DNA of 64,000 nucleotides, from the NCBI RefSeq assembly GCF_003054965.1, contig NZ_MIES01000033.1:1655506-1719505 (forward strand), in the 5' to 3' direction. Every line of letters starts with the position of its first letter. Within the stretch, counting starts at the first letter, position 1. A program made the position numbers and the translations under genes. A model generated the notes under the pieces. It saw only the letters and a list, made by a program, of their open reading frames with translations. It had not been told where the DNA came from and did not search any database. Positions 25,694 through 35,074 of the stretch are shown here, piece by piece. This DNA is from Saccharospirillum sp. MSK14-1. Lineage in GTDB: Bacteria > Pseudomonadota > Gammaproteobacteria > Pseudomonadales > Natronospirillaceae.

Positions 25694-28173
25694 GGCGATT
25701 GCTGTCGGTTCTGACACGGGTATTGCTGACGCTGCTCAGCCATTACCGCCGCCATATAGCGCAAACGCTGTTTTTGGCGATCGGCTTGGTGACGGGCGTC
25801 GGGCTGTGGTCGGCGGTGCAGATCATCAACGACCACGCCCGCGCCAGCTACAGCGAGGCCGACCAACTGCTCGGCGCTCAGGCCAGCCACTGGGTGCGTG
25901 CCCGCGATGGCGCAGGCATCGATCCGGCCGATTACATCGCGCTGCGCCGTGACGGTTTCACGCAACTCTATCCCATACTGGAAACCCGGCTGGCGGTAAA
26001 CGACGAACCGCTGTGGCTGATCGCCACCGACTTACTGGCGCTGCCGCGTTCTGAATCGCCGCTTGGCGCCAGCGGTGGCGACTGGCCGAGCCTGGTGCAA
26101 CCGCCCTATCAAACCTGGTACCCGCCCGATTTAGCGGCCGATTTCGGCATCGGCCCCGGCGATACTCTGATGCTGGACGATGGCCGCCAACTGCCACCGG
26201 CAGCGCTGCAACAACAGCCGCAACAAGGCCGCCGTCTCTTTATGGACATCGGTGCAGCACTGGCCGTGTTACAACGCGATCACTTCAGCTATCTGGGCGT
26301 GGGTGAACTCAGTAGCGCAGAAACCGACCGCCTGCGCCGTGCGTTACCCAATCATCTGCAATTGGTCGACAACCGCCAGCGGCTCGATCTAACCCAGCTC
26401 ACTGCCAGCTTGCATTCGCACCTCACCGCCATGAGTTTGCTGGCCTTCGCCGTCGGTCTCTTTATCGTCTTTAACGCCGTGCGCTTTGCCCTGCATCTGC
26501 GTCGCCCAACCCTCCATACACTGCGAGAACTGGGCGCCTCGAGCCGGATGCTCAGCGTTGCGGTTCTGCTTGAAGCGCTGGTGTGGAGTGCACTCGGCAC
26601 GCTCGGCGGTCTGGCCGCTGGCCGCGCGTTGGCGACGCTGTTGCTGCCGCCGGTCGCGTCCAGTCTGCAAAGCTTGTATGGCGCCGTGGTAGGCACCGAT
26701 ATTCAGCTGGGCTGGGCGCGCATTCTTCTGGCCTGGGGCATCACGCTGGTCGGTTTGTTACTGGCGCTGGCCTGGCCGCTGTGGCGCGAAGCGCAGCAGA
26801 ACATCCGCCAGGCGCGTTCAGCCAGCGACGACTGGGCGGCCGACCGCCAAGCCCGGCGCTGGCTGGCGCTGTTTGGTCTGCTACTGGCTGTCGCCGCGCT
26901 GATGCTGCACAGCCGCATGAGCACCGTGACGCAGGGTTTTGTGGTACTCGGACTCTCGCTGTTTGCAGCCGCTTTTGTGCTACCAGTCTGGCTGGCCAGC
27001 GCGCTGCGACTGGTTGAGCGGTGCCTGCCGGAGCCGGCCTGGAAACTGCGTTGGGCGCTGCGCGACGCCTGGGCCCAATTGCCGCAGGTGCGCGTTGCGA
27101 TGATGGCGTTACTGCTGGCGCTGACAGCCAACCTGGGGGTGGAAACACTGGTCGGCTCGTTCCGCTCAGCACTGACCATCTGGCTCGATCAACGACTGGC
27201 GGCCGATCTGTACATTCAGGACGACAGCCTGCGACTGGCGGCGTTCACCGATCACGGCGCTGCGCCCTGGCTGGTCGCCAGTCATCAACGCAACGGCGTA
27301 CAGATTCGCTGGAGCGGTCGGCCGACGCTGATACGCGGCTTAAACACCAACGCCCCTGACAGCCGCGCACTGCCCCTGGCCGACGCCAACGAACATCTGC
27401 AAGACTGGTTCGACGGCGACAACGACTGGGTGCTGGCCAACGAACAGGTGCACCACCTGGCGGGTGTTGAATTGGGCGACCGGGTACAGGTCGACACCGC
27501 TCAAGGCCCACAAGCGTTCCGCATCGCCGGTTTCTTCCACGATTACGGCAGCCCCTATTTTCAGTTGTATCTGCCCTACGCCACGGTCGAACGGCTGTGG
27601 CCGAATGCGTCACCCGAAGGCTTGGCGCTGTGGCTGAGCGACGCCCCTGATGCCGAACAACAAGCCGAAAGCGCCCTGCTCGCCGCCGGCGCGCAACCGG
27701 GCGATTGGCTCAACCAAAACACCATCAAGCGCGTGTCACTGCGTATTTTTGATCGCACCTTTGCCATCACCACCGCCATGAACGGTCTGACGCTCAGTGT
27801 GGCGGGCATTGCGTTGCTGGCGGCGTTGCTGGCGCTGCATCAACAGCGACTGTCGCATTACGCTCATTGGCGCGCGTTGGGGGTGCGCTACCGCGAATGG
27901 CTGCTCATCGTCGCCCTGCCGCTGGCGCTGCTGGTCGCCTTGACCGGGCTGGCGGCGCTGCCACTGGGCGCCTTGCTATCGTCACTGCTGGTACATGACC
28001 TGAATGTGCACGCCTTCGGCTGGACCATGCCGTTGCAATGGCAATGGCCACCGGCCCTGCGACTGGCAGCCCTCACCGCCGCGGTGCTCGGACTCACCTT
28101 GCTGATCAGCCTGTGGCAGGTGCGGCGGCGGTTGCCGCTGGCGTTAAAACAACTGGGAGAAGACGACGCATGA
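25690..28173 (+). CDS. FtsX-fold ABC transporter permease, YbbP-like
   Basis: Large inner-membrane permease of 827 residues with two FtsX/MacB-type cores. There is one N-terminal membrane helix (about 20-45), a periplasmic domain, a first block of segments at about 245-410 (LLAFAVGLFIVFNAVRFALH), a second periplasmic domain, and a final block at about 700-820 (LSVAGIALLAALLALHQQ). This architecture suits mechanotransmission or lipid/lipoprotein extraction rather than solute import. It is coupled by 4-base overlaps to the ATPase before it and the CrtC-like gene after it. Substrate unknown. Confidence 0.87.
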   Translation: MRRLLSVLTRVLLTLLSHYRRHIAQTLFLAIGLVTGVGLWSAVQIINDHARASYSEADQLLGAQASHWVRARDGAGIDPADYIALRRDGFTQLYPILETRLAVNDEPLWLIATDLLALPRSESPLGASGGDWPSLVQPPYQTWYPPDLAADFGIGPGDTLMLDDGRQLPPAALQQQPQQGRRLFMDIGAALAVLQRDHFSYLGVGELSSAETDRLRRALPNHLQLVDNRQRLDLTQLTASLHSHLTAMSLLAFAVGLFIVFNAVRFALHLRRPTLHTLRELGASSRMLSVAVLLEALVWSALGTLGGLAAGRALATLLLPPVASSLQSLYGAVVGTDIQLGWARILLAWGITLVGLLLALAWPLWREAQQNIRQARSASDDWAADRQARRWLALFGLLLAVAALMLHSRMSTVTQGFVVLGLSLFAAAFVLPVWLASALRLVERCLPEPAWKLRWALRDAWAQLPQVRVAMMALLLALTANLGVETLVGSFRSALTIWLDQRLAADLYIQDDSLRLAAFTDHGAAPWLVASHQRNGVQIRWSGRPTLIRGLNTNAPDSRALPLADANEHLQDWFDGDNDWVLANEQVHHLAGVELGDRVQVDTAQGPQAFRIAGFFHDYGSPYFQLYLPYATVERLWPNASPEGLALWLSDAPDAEQQAESALLAAGAQPGDWLNQNTIKRVSLRIFDRTFAITTAMNGLTLSVAGIALLAALLALHQQRLSHYAHWRALGVRYREWLLIVALPLALLVALTGLAALPLGALLSSLLVHDLNVHAFGWTMPLQWQWPPALRLAALTAAVLGLTLLISLWQVRRRLPLALKQLGEDDA

Positions 28174-29249
28174 GATACGCCCGTCTGTTGATCATCGCGC
28201 TCATCAGCCACGCCGTTGCCGATGATTACCAACTGCTGCGCGCCGACCCCAGTGGTTACCCCCGTGCGGTGCCGAACCCGGCCATCGAGTTCCCGACTGA
28301 CCATTTACCGCACCCGGATTTCCGCATCGAATGGTGGTACTTAACCGCCAACCTGACCGATGCCGATGGCGAGTCGTGGGGCTTGCAATGGACACTGTTT
28401 CGCCAAGCGATGACGCCCAACGCCGACCCCGGCGGCTGGGCCAGCAAGCAGGTGTGGATGGCGCACGCGGCGCTGTCGACGCCTACGGGTCATCGCTACG
28501 CTGAACGCTTTGCACGCGGCGGCATCGGTCAGGCGGGCGTGGCGTTAAACGACACGGGCGACTTCAACGCCTGGCTGGATGACTGGCAATGGACGGGCAC
28601 CGCAGGCTCGCTGTTTCCTGGCACCTTGGATCTGGCGTTCGACGCCATCAACCTGGACATCACGCTGAATTCAACCACGCCCTGGGTGCTGCAAGGCGAA
28701 GCCGGCTATCACCAAAAATCCGATCTCGGCCAGGCCAGTCATTATTACAGCCAGCCGCACATTCAGATCGATGGCGAACTGACCGTCGACGGCGAAACCT
28801 TCACTGTGAGTGGTCCCGGCTGGCTAGACCGCGAATGGAGTTCGCAACCACTGGCGCCGAATCAGCCCGGCTGGGACTGGTTTTCGCTGCACCTCAACGA
28901 TGGCAGCGCACTGATGGTGTACCAGCTGCGCAACGACAATGGCGAACCCTGGATCAACGGCACCTGGGTTGATGCCGACGGTCGGTCGCAGTCACTCGAG
29001 CGCGGTGCCATCGAATTAACCGCCGAGTCGTTCACAACGCTCACCCTGCCAACGGGCGAGCAAAAAACACTGCCTCTGGATTGGACGCTGCGCCTGCCAG
29101 ATCGCAATCACAGCTGGCGCATTACCGCGTTACGACCCGACAGCTGGCTGTCCACGTTGTTTCCGTATTGGGAAGGCCCGGTGGTGGCACAGTCGCAAAA
29201 CCCTGCCACGCCCGGCGGGATGGGCTATCTGGAACTGACCGGTTATTGA
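28170..29249 (+). CDS. Exported lipocalin-like (CrtC/AttH family) protein
   Basis: 359 residues with a short signal peptide (LLIIALISHAVA, cut before DDY). The mature protein has the CrtC/AttH double beta-barrel signature: HPDFRIEWWYLTANL near residue 50, SWGLQWTLFRQ and GPGWLDREWSSQPL in the middle, then WDWFSLHLNDGSALMVYQLR. Relatives include carotenoid 1,2-hydratase and Agrobacterium AttH, but most are of unknown role. No carotenoid genes are present, and the coupling to a YbbAP-like ABC pair points to an envelope lipid or hydrophobic ligand. The start overlaps the permease stop by 4 bases. Confidence 0.82.
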   Translation: MRYARLLIIALISHAVADDYQLLRADPSGYPRAVPNPAIEFPTDHLPHPDFRIEWWYLTANLTDADGESWGLQWTLFRQAMTPNADPGGWASKQVWMAHAALSTPTGHRYAERFARGGIGQAGVALNDTGDFNAWLDDWQWTGTAGSLFPGTLDLAFDAINLDITLNSTTPWVLQGEAGYHQKSDLGQASHYYSQPHIQIDGELTVDGETFTVSGPGWLDREWSSQPLAPNQPGWDWFSLHLNDGSALMVYQLRNDNGEPWINGTWVDADGRSQSLERGAIELTAESFTTLTLPTGEQKTLPLDWTLRLPDRNHSWRITALRPDSWLSTLFPYWEGPVVAQSQNPATPGGMGYLELTGY

Positions 29250-30073
29250 GTGGCTAAAAATTCCAGCGTATCGGCAAAGGCCGGTGCGCGATCACGCAAG
29301 CGCACGGAAAAACTCGCCACCGTATCAATGTGATTCACACCGTCATAACGGTGCGCCGTCACCGGCACATCGTCGGCCAGCAAACGCGCCGTTAACTGAT
29401 CGATACTGCGCGCGCCCACTACCTCATCGTCATTACCGTAGATCAATAACGCCGGTGGATCATCGGCGCTGGCAAAGGTGACCGGCTGACTGTCGGGAAT
29501 GCCATCGGCGGCGCCGAAAATGTTGATGTACAGCTCGTCCGTCAATGGCAAAAAATCGTACGGGCCCGACAAACCGACCCAGCTTTGCAAGCGTTGCCGA
29601 TCAAACCCCGCGGTCTGCGCGTAGCGTTCATCCATCGCCAATAAGGCGGCAATATGAGCGCCGGCCGAATGGCCGATCAATACCATGGACTGATCGTCCT
29701 CGAGCCGATTTTCCAGCCACGCCAGCGCGGCAGCCCCGTCTTCAACAAAGGCCGGAAAGGTGACTTCCGGGTACAACCGATAATCCGGAATCGCCACGGC
29801 ATAACCCGCCTCAGCGAGCGCCTGGGCAACAAAACGGTAGGCTTCTTTGTCACCGCTGTTCCAGCCGCCGCCATAAAAAAACACCAGCATGGGCGCGTCG
29901 GCGCGGGCATCAATGGGGTGATAGAGGTCGAGCCGCTGGCGTGGCAACGGCCCGTAGGCGAGATCTTTTTCACGCTCGTATCCGCTGTGCGGCGTGATCA
30001 GATTCAGTGCTGGCAAACCGCAGCCAGAAAGCACCAAGGTGGCGACGAACAAGCTTATCAATGAAAGACGCAT
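29243..30073 (-). CDS. Lipoprotein alpha/beta-hydrolase (esterase)
   Basis: Predicted outer-membrane or periplasmic lipoprotein of 276 residues: the signal peptide ends in lipobox LVLSGC. The hydrolase fold shows oxyanion motif MLVFFYGGGWNSGD near residue 70, nucleophile elbow VLIGHSAGAHIA near residue 140, Asp in YGNDDEVVG and His in GVNHIDT. It resembles BD-FAE/esterase-lipase family enzymes acting on small esters. It converges on and overlaps the CrtC-like gene by 7 bases. The ATG at 30073 is preferred over an upstream TTG. Confidence 0.85.
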   Translation of the reverse strand: MRLSLISLFVATLVLSGCGLPALNLITPHSGYEREKDLAYGPLPRQRLDLYHPIDARADAPMLVFFYGGGWNSGDKEAYRFVAQALAEAGYAVAIPDYRLYPEVTFPAFVEDGAAALAWLENRLEDDQSMVLIGHSAGAHIAALLAMDERYAQTAGFDRQRLQSWVGLSGPYDFLPLTDELYINIFGAADGIPDSQPVTFASADDPPALLIYGNDDEVVGARSIDQLTARLLADDVPVTAHRYDGVNHIDTVASFSVRLRDRAPAFADTLEFLATQ

Positions 30074-30127
30074 GGCGAACCGCAACAAGAATGAAGGGAC
30101 TTGATACGGTCGCCTGCGTAAAACGGT

Positions 30128-31612
30128 TCAGATCACCAGCTGATCCATAAATTGATGCACCGGCGTTTGCTTCAGTCGCTCAGCATCGGTGCACAGTTCA
30201 AAAATCTGCTGCACGCGAGCCGCCGGAAAACGCGTCGCCAGATTGGCGCGGAATTTTTGCTCCAGTAATGGAATGCCCTGCTCACGACGACGGCGATGGC
30301 CGATGGGGTATTCCACGGCCACCTGCTCCGTTGACGTGCCATCGGTGAAGAACACCTGAATGGCGTTGGCGATGGAACGCTTATCGGCTTCGTGGTATTC
30401 GGCGCTGTAACGTTTGTCTTCAACGATGTCCATCTTGTCACGCAGCCGATCGATTTCCGGATGCGCCGCGTGAAATTCGTCTTCGTAATGCTCAGCCACC
30501 AGGTTGCCAAACAACAACGGCACCGCCGCCATGTATTGCAAACAATGGTCGCGGTCGGCCGCGTTTGCCAGTGGGCCGACTTTGGAAATAATGCGAATCG
30601 CTGATTCGTGGGTGGTTATCACAATGCGGTCGATATCATCAATCCGATCTTTCACCTGTGGGTGCAATGTCACCGCTGCTTCAGCGGCCGTCTGCGCATG
30701 AAATTCCGCGGGGAAACTGATTTTAAACAACACGTTTTCCATGACGTAACTGCCGTAGTCGCGCTGGAATTTAAACGAACGATCGGCTTCGGGTTTTACC
30801 TGCTGATCTTTATTGGTTTTGCTGAACAGTACGTCGTAAAAACCCCATTGCGGTGCTGACAACGCGCCAGGAATCCCCATCTCGCCACGCAGCGCGATAT
30901 CGACCAAACGCACCGCGCGACTGGTGGCATCACCGGCCGCCCAGCTCTTACGCGAACCGGCGTTCGGTGCATGACGATAAGTGCGCAAAGCCTGACCATC
31001 GACCCAGGCGTGCGACAGTGCGCTGAGCAATTGTTCACGGTCAGCGCCCATCAGTTTGGCAACCACCGCGGTGGACGCGACCTTCACCAATAAAACGTGA
31101 TCAAGCCCGACCCGGTTAAAGGAATTTTCCAACGCCAGCACGCCCTGAATTTCGTGCGCTTTGATCATGGCTTCGAGCACAGCATCCATGGTCAGCGGCG
31201 CTTCACCGCGGGCGACCTTTTGCTGCGACAGATGATCGGCCACCGCCAAAATGCCACCGAGATTATCGGACGGATGGCCCCACTCAGCCGCCAGCCAGGT
31301 GTCGTTGTAATCAAGCCAGCGCACAATGGCACCGATGTCCCAGGCCGCTTTTACCGGGTCGAGCCGCAACTGCGTTCCGGGCACGCGCGCGCCATGCGGC
31401 ACTACCGTCCCTTCCACAATCGGCCCCAGATGTTTGGTGCACTCAGGAAAACGCAACGCCAGCAGACCGCAGCCGAGCGTATCCATTAAACAATTGCGGG
31501 CGGTGTCCCAGGCTTCGAAGCTGGTGATGTCCGTATCGAGCACGTAGTCGGCGATGGCTTGAAGTACGTTGTCGTAGTCGGGACGGTTGTTTGTATCAAC
31601 GTTGGCACTCAT
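30128..31612 (-). CDS. prpD: 2-methylcitrate dehydratase
   Basis: Dehydrates 2-methylcitrate to 2-methyl-cis-aconitate in the methylcitrate cycle for propionyl-CoA. MmgE/PrpD family, 494 residues. Conserved segments are [40 protein letters not shown] and [18 protein letters not shown]. The iron-sulfur-independent PrpD type is used here rather than AcnD/PrpF. It is the last gene of gntR-prpB-prpC-prpD. Repeat E3 separates it from prpC. Confidence 0.95.
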   Translation of the reverse strand: MSANVDTNNRPDYDNVLQAIADYVLDTDITSFEAWDTARNCLMDTLGCGLLALRFPECTKHLGPIVEGTVVPHGARVPGTQLRLDPVKAAWDIGAIVRWLDYNDTWLAAEWGHPSDNLGGILAVADHLSQQKVARGEAPLTMDAVLEAMIKAHEIQGVLALENSFNRVGLDHVLLVKVASTAVVAKLMGADREQLLSALSHAWVDGQALRTYRHAPNAGSRKSWAAGDATSRAVRLVDIALRGEMGIPGALSAPQWGFYDVLFSKTNKDQQVKPEADRSFKFQRDYGSYVMENVLFKISFPAEFHAQTAAEAAVTLHPQVKDRIDDIDRIVITTHESAIRIISKVGPLANAADRDHCLQYMAAVPLLFGNLVAEHYEDEFHAAHPEIDRLRDKMDIVEDKRYSAEYHEADKRSIANAIQVFFTDGTSTEQVAVEYPIGHRRRREQGIPLLEQKFRANLATRFPAARVQQIFELCTDAERLKQTPVHQFMDQLVI

Positions 31613-31647
31613 GGGTGGTCGGTCCTGTAATGGTGGGTTGGGTTACC

Positions 31648-31735
31648 GGGAGACGCTGGACGGGAAACGGGAGACGCTAAAAACCACCGGGCTCGCCTTT
31701 AGCTATCTTGCGTCTCCCCTCAAGCGTTCAGCGTC
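31648..31735. repeat. Dispersed GGGAGACGCT element, copy E3, without terminator
   Basis: Two direct boxes (31648-31657 and 31669-31678, joined by GGACGGGAAAC) and an inverted GCGTCTCCC (31710-31718) followed by AGCGTTCAGCGTC. It lies between prpC and prpD, and its right end supplies the prpC stop codon within GACGCTGA. Unlike E1 and E2 it has no terminator, consistent with its position inside an operon. Confidence 0.7.
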
Positions 31736-32852
31736 GTTCAAGCGGCGTAAATTCCCGAATGTCCGGCCCGACGTAGTCGGCGCTGGGTCGAATGATGCGA
31801 TTGTTCGAGCGCTGCTCTTTAATGTGTGCCGTCCAACCGCTGGTTCGCGCCATCACGAAAATCGGCGTGAACAGCGGTGTCGGAATACCCAGGCTGTGGT
31901 AGGCGGGGGCGTGGAAAAAATCGGCGTTGGGAAAGAGTTCTTTTTCGCGCCACATGACCGATTCGCAGCGTTCGGCGATGTCATAAAGACGGCTGTCACC
32001 ATCGGCATCGGCGAGTTTTTTCGCCCACTTTTTAATGACGGCATTGCGCGGATCGCTGGTGCGATAAACGGCGTGACCGAAGCCCATAATTTTGTCTTTG
32101 CGTGCCAGCATGGCGAGCAATTGTTGCTCGGCGTCGTCCGGGTTTTTAAAGCCGTCGATCATCGCCATGGCCGCTTCGTTGGCACCGCCGTGCAGCGGCC
32201 CACGCAAGGTACCAATGGCACCGGTGACCGCGCTGTAAATATCGGTAAGAGTACTGGCCGCAACTCGGGCCGCGAAGGTGGACGCATTGAATTCATGTTC
32301 GGCGTATAAAATCAGCGATGCGTGCATCACTTTTATGTGATTCAGCGGCGGCGCTTTTTGATGCAGCAGCGTTAAAAAATGTTCGGCAATACTTTCGGCG
32401 CCGCTGTCGGTATCGATGCGTTTGCCGCTGTGACTGTAATGAAACCAGTAGCAAATAATGCCCGGAAACGCCGCCAGCATTCGTTCAATCGCCGCATCCT
32501 GCTCGTCAAAACTCAACTCGGGTTCCAGCACGCCGAGCATGGAACACCCGGTGCGCATCACATCCATTGGATGCGCTGAGGCCGGTATGCGCTCCAGGGT
32601 GTCGAGTAACGCTTGCGGCAATTCACGTTTGGTGGCCAGGCGATCCAGATAATCGTCGAGTTCGGTTCGGCTGGGCAGTTCGCCATGTTGCAAAAGGTAA
32701 GCGACTTCTTCGAAATCGGCGCCGTCGGCAAGCGCCTGAATGTCGTAACCCAGATAGGTTAAACCACTGCCTTCCTGACCCACGGTACACAATTGGGTTT
32801 CACCGGCGACTTGGCCTCGCAAGCCAGCGCCACCCAGTTTTTTGTCCACCAT
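31728..32852 (-). CDS. prpC: 2-methylcitrate synthase
   Basis: Condenses propionyl-CoA with oxaloacetate. Citrate synthase family, 374 residues, the short form typical of PrpC. Conserved residues lie in AHPMDVMRTGCSML, GPLHGGANEAAM and GFGHAVYRTSDPRN, the last with catalytic His. RTSGWTAHIKEQ near the C terminus is typical of methylcitrate synthases. GGAGGCC precedes the ATG. The last codon and stop lie in repeat E3. Confidence 0.95.
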   Translation of the reverse strand: MVDKKLGGAGLRGQVAGETQLCTVGQEGSGLTYLGYDIQALADGADFEEVAYLLQHGELPSRTELDDYLDRLATKRELPQALLDTLERIPASAHPMDVMRTGCSMLGVLEPELSFDEQDAAIERMLAAFPGIICYWFHYSHSGKRIDTDSGAESIAEHFLTLLHQKAPPLNHIKVMHASLILYAEHEFNASTFAARVAASTLTDIYSAVTGAIGTLRGPLHGGANEAAMAMIDGFKNPDDAEQQLLAMLARKDKIMGFGHAVYRTSDPRNAVIKKWAKKLADADGDSRLYDIAERCESVMWREKELFPNADFFHAPAYHSLGIPTPLFTPIFVMARTSGWTAHIKEQRSNNRIIRPSADYVGPDIREFTPLERR

Positions 32853-32922
32853 CTTGGCCTCCTGTTTTTGGTTTTTATTCTTGATAGGTGTTTATTCATT
32901 CTGTGGTTTGGGCCAGGCCTGC

Positions 32923-33012
32923 CGGAAACTCTGATGCGGGGACGACGTAAATACATCCCTGTAGTCTTGGCTTCGGCATCCCTGCCTCAGACACCCCACA
33001 TCAGAGTTTCCG
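32923..33012. repeat. Palindromic repeat element, family 2, between prpB and prpC
   Basis: Nineteen-base arms (32923-32941 and 32994-33012) match with one difference, flanking a 52-base centre with TAAATACATCCCTGTAGT and CATCCCTGCC. Less perfect pairing continues about 12 bases outward. The transcript would fold into a long hairpin within the prp mRNA. Confidence 0.75.
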
Positions 33013-33072
33013 ACATTCCTGACCACGTGCCGGTAGTGGTTCCGTTAACGTGCATTGACCATCAGAACAGCG

Positions 33073-33942
33073 CTATTTCCCACTGAACAACGCATCCAAC
33101 TTCGCTTCGTACTCGTGATAACCGAGCACGTCGTACAAATCTTCGCGGGTTTGCATGCGCTCAACGACCGCTTTCTGATCGCCGTTTTCTGCAATGCTTT
33201 CATACACCGCCAACGCCGCCTGACTCATCGCCCGGAACGCGCTTAATGGATAGAGCACTATGGCCACGCCAACGTCGGCCAACTCGCTTTGGTTAAACAA
33301 AGGCGTCTTACCGAATTCGGTGATGTTGGCGAGCACCGGCACATCGAGTGCCTCGGTGAAGGCGCGGTAATCGTCGAGCGTATGCACGGCCTCGGCGAAG
33401 ATGCCATCGGCACCGGCTTCCACGCAGGCGCGGGCACGATCGAGTGCGGCCTGCAAACCTTCCTGGGCAAAGGCATCGGTGCGCGCCATGACAAAAAAGC
33501 CGTCGTCTTGGCGCGCATCGACGCAGGCTTTCACGCGGTCGACCATTTCAGCGCTGGAGACAATCTCTTTATTCGGCCGATGCCCGCAGCGTTTTTGCGG
33601 CACCTGATCTTCAATATGAATCGCCGCCACGCCCGCGCGTTCCATTTCATGAATGCAACGGGCGATGGAAAAAGCACCGCCGAAACCGGTGTCGACATCG
33701 ACCAGTAACGGCAGGTCGCAGGCGGCGGTAATACGGCGTGCGTCTTCGGTCACATCGTTCAGGGTGGTCACGCCCAGATCGGGCAAGCCGAAGGAGGCAT
33801 TGGCAACACCACCGCCCGACAGATAAATGGCCTGATGACCGGCGCGCTTTGCCAGCATGGCACTGTACGCGTTGACGGCACCGACAATCGGCAGCGGTTG
33901 ATGGGTGGCCAAAGCCTGGCGAAAACGGTTTCCGGCGCTCAT
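33073..33942 (-). CDS. prpB: 2-methylisocitrate lyase
   Basis: Splits 2-methylisocitrate to pyruvate and succinate. PEP mutase/isocitrate lyase fold, 289 residues. Substrate and metal motifs include [33 protein letters not shown] (catalytic Cys in KRCGH near residue 118) and [14 protein letters not shown]. The start overlaps the gntR stop by 4 bases, so the regulator and enzyme genes are cotranscribed. Confidence 0.95.
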   Translation of the reverse strand: MSAGNRFRQALATHQPLPIVGAVNAYSAMLAKRAGHQAIYLSGGGVANASFGLPDLGVTTLNDVTEDARRITAACDLPLLVDVDTGFGGAFSIARCIHEMERAGVAAIHIEDQVPQKRCGHRPNKEIVSSAEMVDRVKACVDARQDDGFFVMARTDAFAQEGLQAALDRARACVEAGADGIFAEAVHTLDDYRAFTEALDVPVLANITEFGKTPLFNQSELADVGVAIVLYPLSAFRAMSQAALAVYESIAENGDQKAVVERMQTREDLYDVLGYHEYEAKLDALFSGK

Positions 33943-34598
33943 TCGGGAGCCTCCTCGGTCAATTGCTCAAGTACCGCTCGGGCCGAGCGGATGTGGCGTT
34001 TCATCAGCAGCGCGGCGAGTTCACCGTCGCGCTGGCGCAAAGCCTCATAAATACGTTGATGTTCCTCCAGCGCCTGGCGCGGCCGCCGGCGTTGGTTGGC
34101 CGACTGGTACCGGAACATGCGCACGCGTTGATACAACTCATCGCACAGCAGACTGATCAGCCAACGGTTGCCGCTGGCCTGAATGATTTTGAAATGGAAG
34201 TCCAGATCGCCGTCTTGCTGAATGTAGAACTGGCCATCGCGATCGTCCAGATAGCGTTCGTGGCGCTTCAATACCGCGCCCAGTTCGTCCAGATCGGCAT
34301 CGCTCATGCGCGTCACCGCCAGTTCGCAGGCAAGCGCTTCGAGGTTTTCGCGAATCTGATACAGCTCGATTAATTCAGCCCGGTCGAAACCCACGACTTG
34401 CGCGCCAACGTGCGGCACCTTGCGCACCAAGCGGCGGCTCTCCAGCCGACCCAGCGCTTCACGCAGCGGACCGCGGCTGATGCCCAGGTCGCGCGCCAGA
34501 TCGGATTCGCGCAATCGGCTCAATGGCGCAATCTGACCTTGGATGATGGCATCGAGCAGCTGCTGGTAGATGCGGTCGGTCTGGGTTCTGGCTTCCAT
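33939..34598 (-). CDS. GntR-family (FadR-type) regulator of the prp operon
   Basis: 219 residues. The N-terminal winged HTH is at about residues 15-75 ([20 protein letters not shown]). The C-terminal all-helical FCD ligand domain follows ([18 protein letters not shown], then [14 protein letters not shown], with the metal-site Asp/His pattern). It is first in the operon with prpB, which strongly suggests it controls propionate catabolism, in place of the sigma-54 PrpR of enterics. Two palindromic sites flank its promoter. Confidence 0.88.
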   Translation of the reverse strand: MEARTQTDRIYQQLLDAIIQGQIAPLSRLRESDLARDLGISRGPLREALGRLESRRLVRKVPHVGAQVVGFDRAELIELYQIRENLEALACELAVTRMSDADLDELGAVLKRHERYLDDRDGQFYIQQDGDLDFHFKIIQASGNRWLISLLCDELYQRVRMFRYQSANQRRRPRQALEEHQRIYEALRQRDGELAALLMKRHIRSARAVLEQLTEEAPE

Positions 34599-34783
34599 AG
34601 ATTGTCTACAATTTTTTAAGTTTGGCGATTAAACGGCATTACTATGGCTAAAACAAGGCTATTTTGTAGACAATTAGTCGAATCCCAGTCGCTGGCAACC
34701 GATAGAACGCCCGTTGTAACCAGGGCGGGCATCGCGGTAGCATCCCAACACACCCACGCCAACCGCGCCGGATCGAGACTGCC
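34599..34783 (-). promoter_or_regulatory. prp operon promoter with two GntR operators
   Basis: On the minus strand TTGTTT (34651-34656) and TTTAAT (34628-34633) are 17 bp apart. ATTGTCTACAAT (34601-34612) lies just downstream and TTGTAGACAA (34664-34673) just upstream. Both share the half-site pattern TTGT..ACAA, the style bound by FadR-type GntR proteins. The paired positions suit repression, perhaps by looping. Confidence 0.7.
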
Positions 34784-35074
34784 ATGAGCACCATCGACAT
34801 TCGCTTACTGCAAACGCCCCAGGATCACATTCCCGGCGACACCGAGCGCACCTTGTATGACAATCTGGCGGAACAGGGTTTGGTGTTGCGCAAAGCATGC
34901 GACAACGGCGCTTGTGGTATTTGCCGTTGCCGGCTGATGTCGGGCGCGGTGGATTATCGCGGCCGTCATCCGTACGGGCTTAACGGCGGCCAGCAGGCCG
35001 ATGGCTGGATACTGCCGTGCATTGCTTTTCCCAAGGCCGATTTGAAACTCAACCACATGCGTCTGGAAAGCTGA
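34784..35074 (+). CDS. Small plant-type [2Fe-2S] ferredoxin
   Basis: 96-residue electron carrier. The cluster motif is CDNGACGICRCRLMSG (Cys at about 39, 44, 47) with the fourth Cys in WILPCIAFP near residue 81, the CX4CX2CXnC pattern of chloroplast-type ferredoxins. The partner reductase or oxygenase is not adjacent. It is divergent from the prp operon, and the next gene overlaps its stop by one base, so the two are probably coexpressed. Confidence 0.88.
   Translation: MSTIDIRLLQTPQDHIPGDTERTLYDNLAEQGLVLRKACDNGACGICRCRLMSGAVDYRGRHPYGLNGGQQADGWILPCIAFPKADLKLNHMRLES

Noticed and set aside
28170..29249. Carotenoid 1,2-hydratase as a firm functional call
   Set aside because: The fold family fits, but there are no carotenoid genes and most relatives of the AttH type have other or unknown roles.
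31587..32309. Open frame of 240 codons on the plus strand opposite prpC
   Set aside because: It overlaps prpC almost completely in the antisense direction and begins in repeat E3; prpC has full family similarity.
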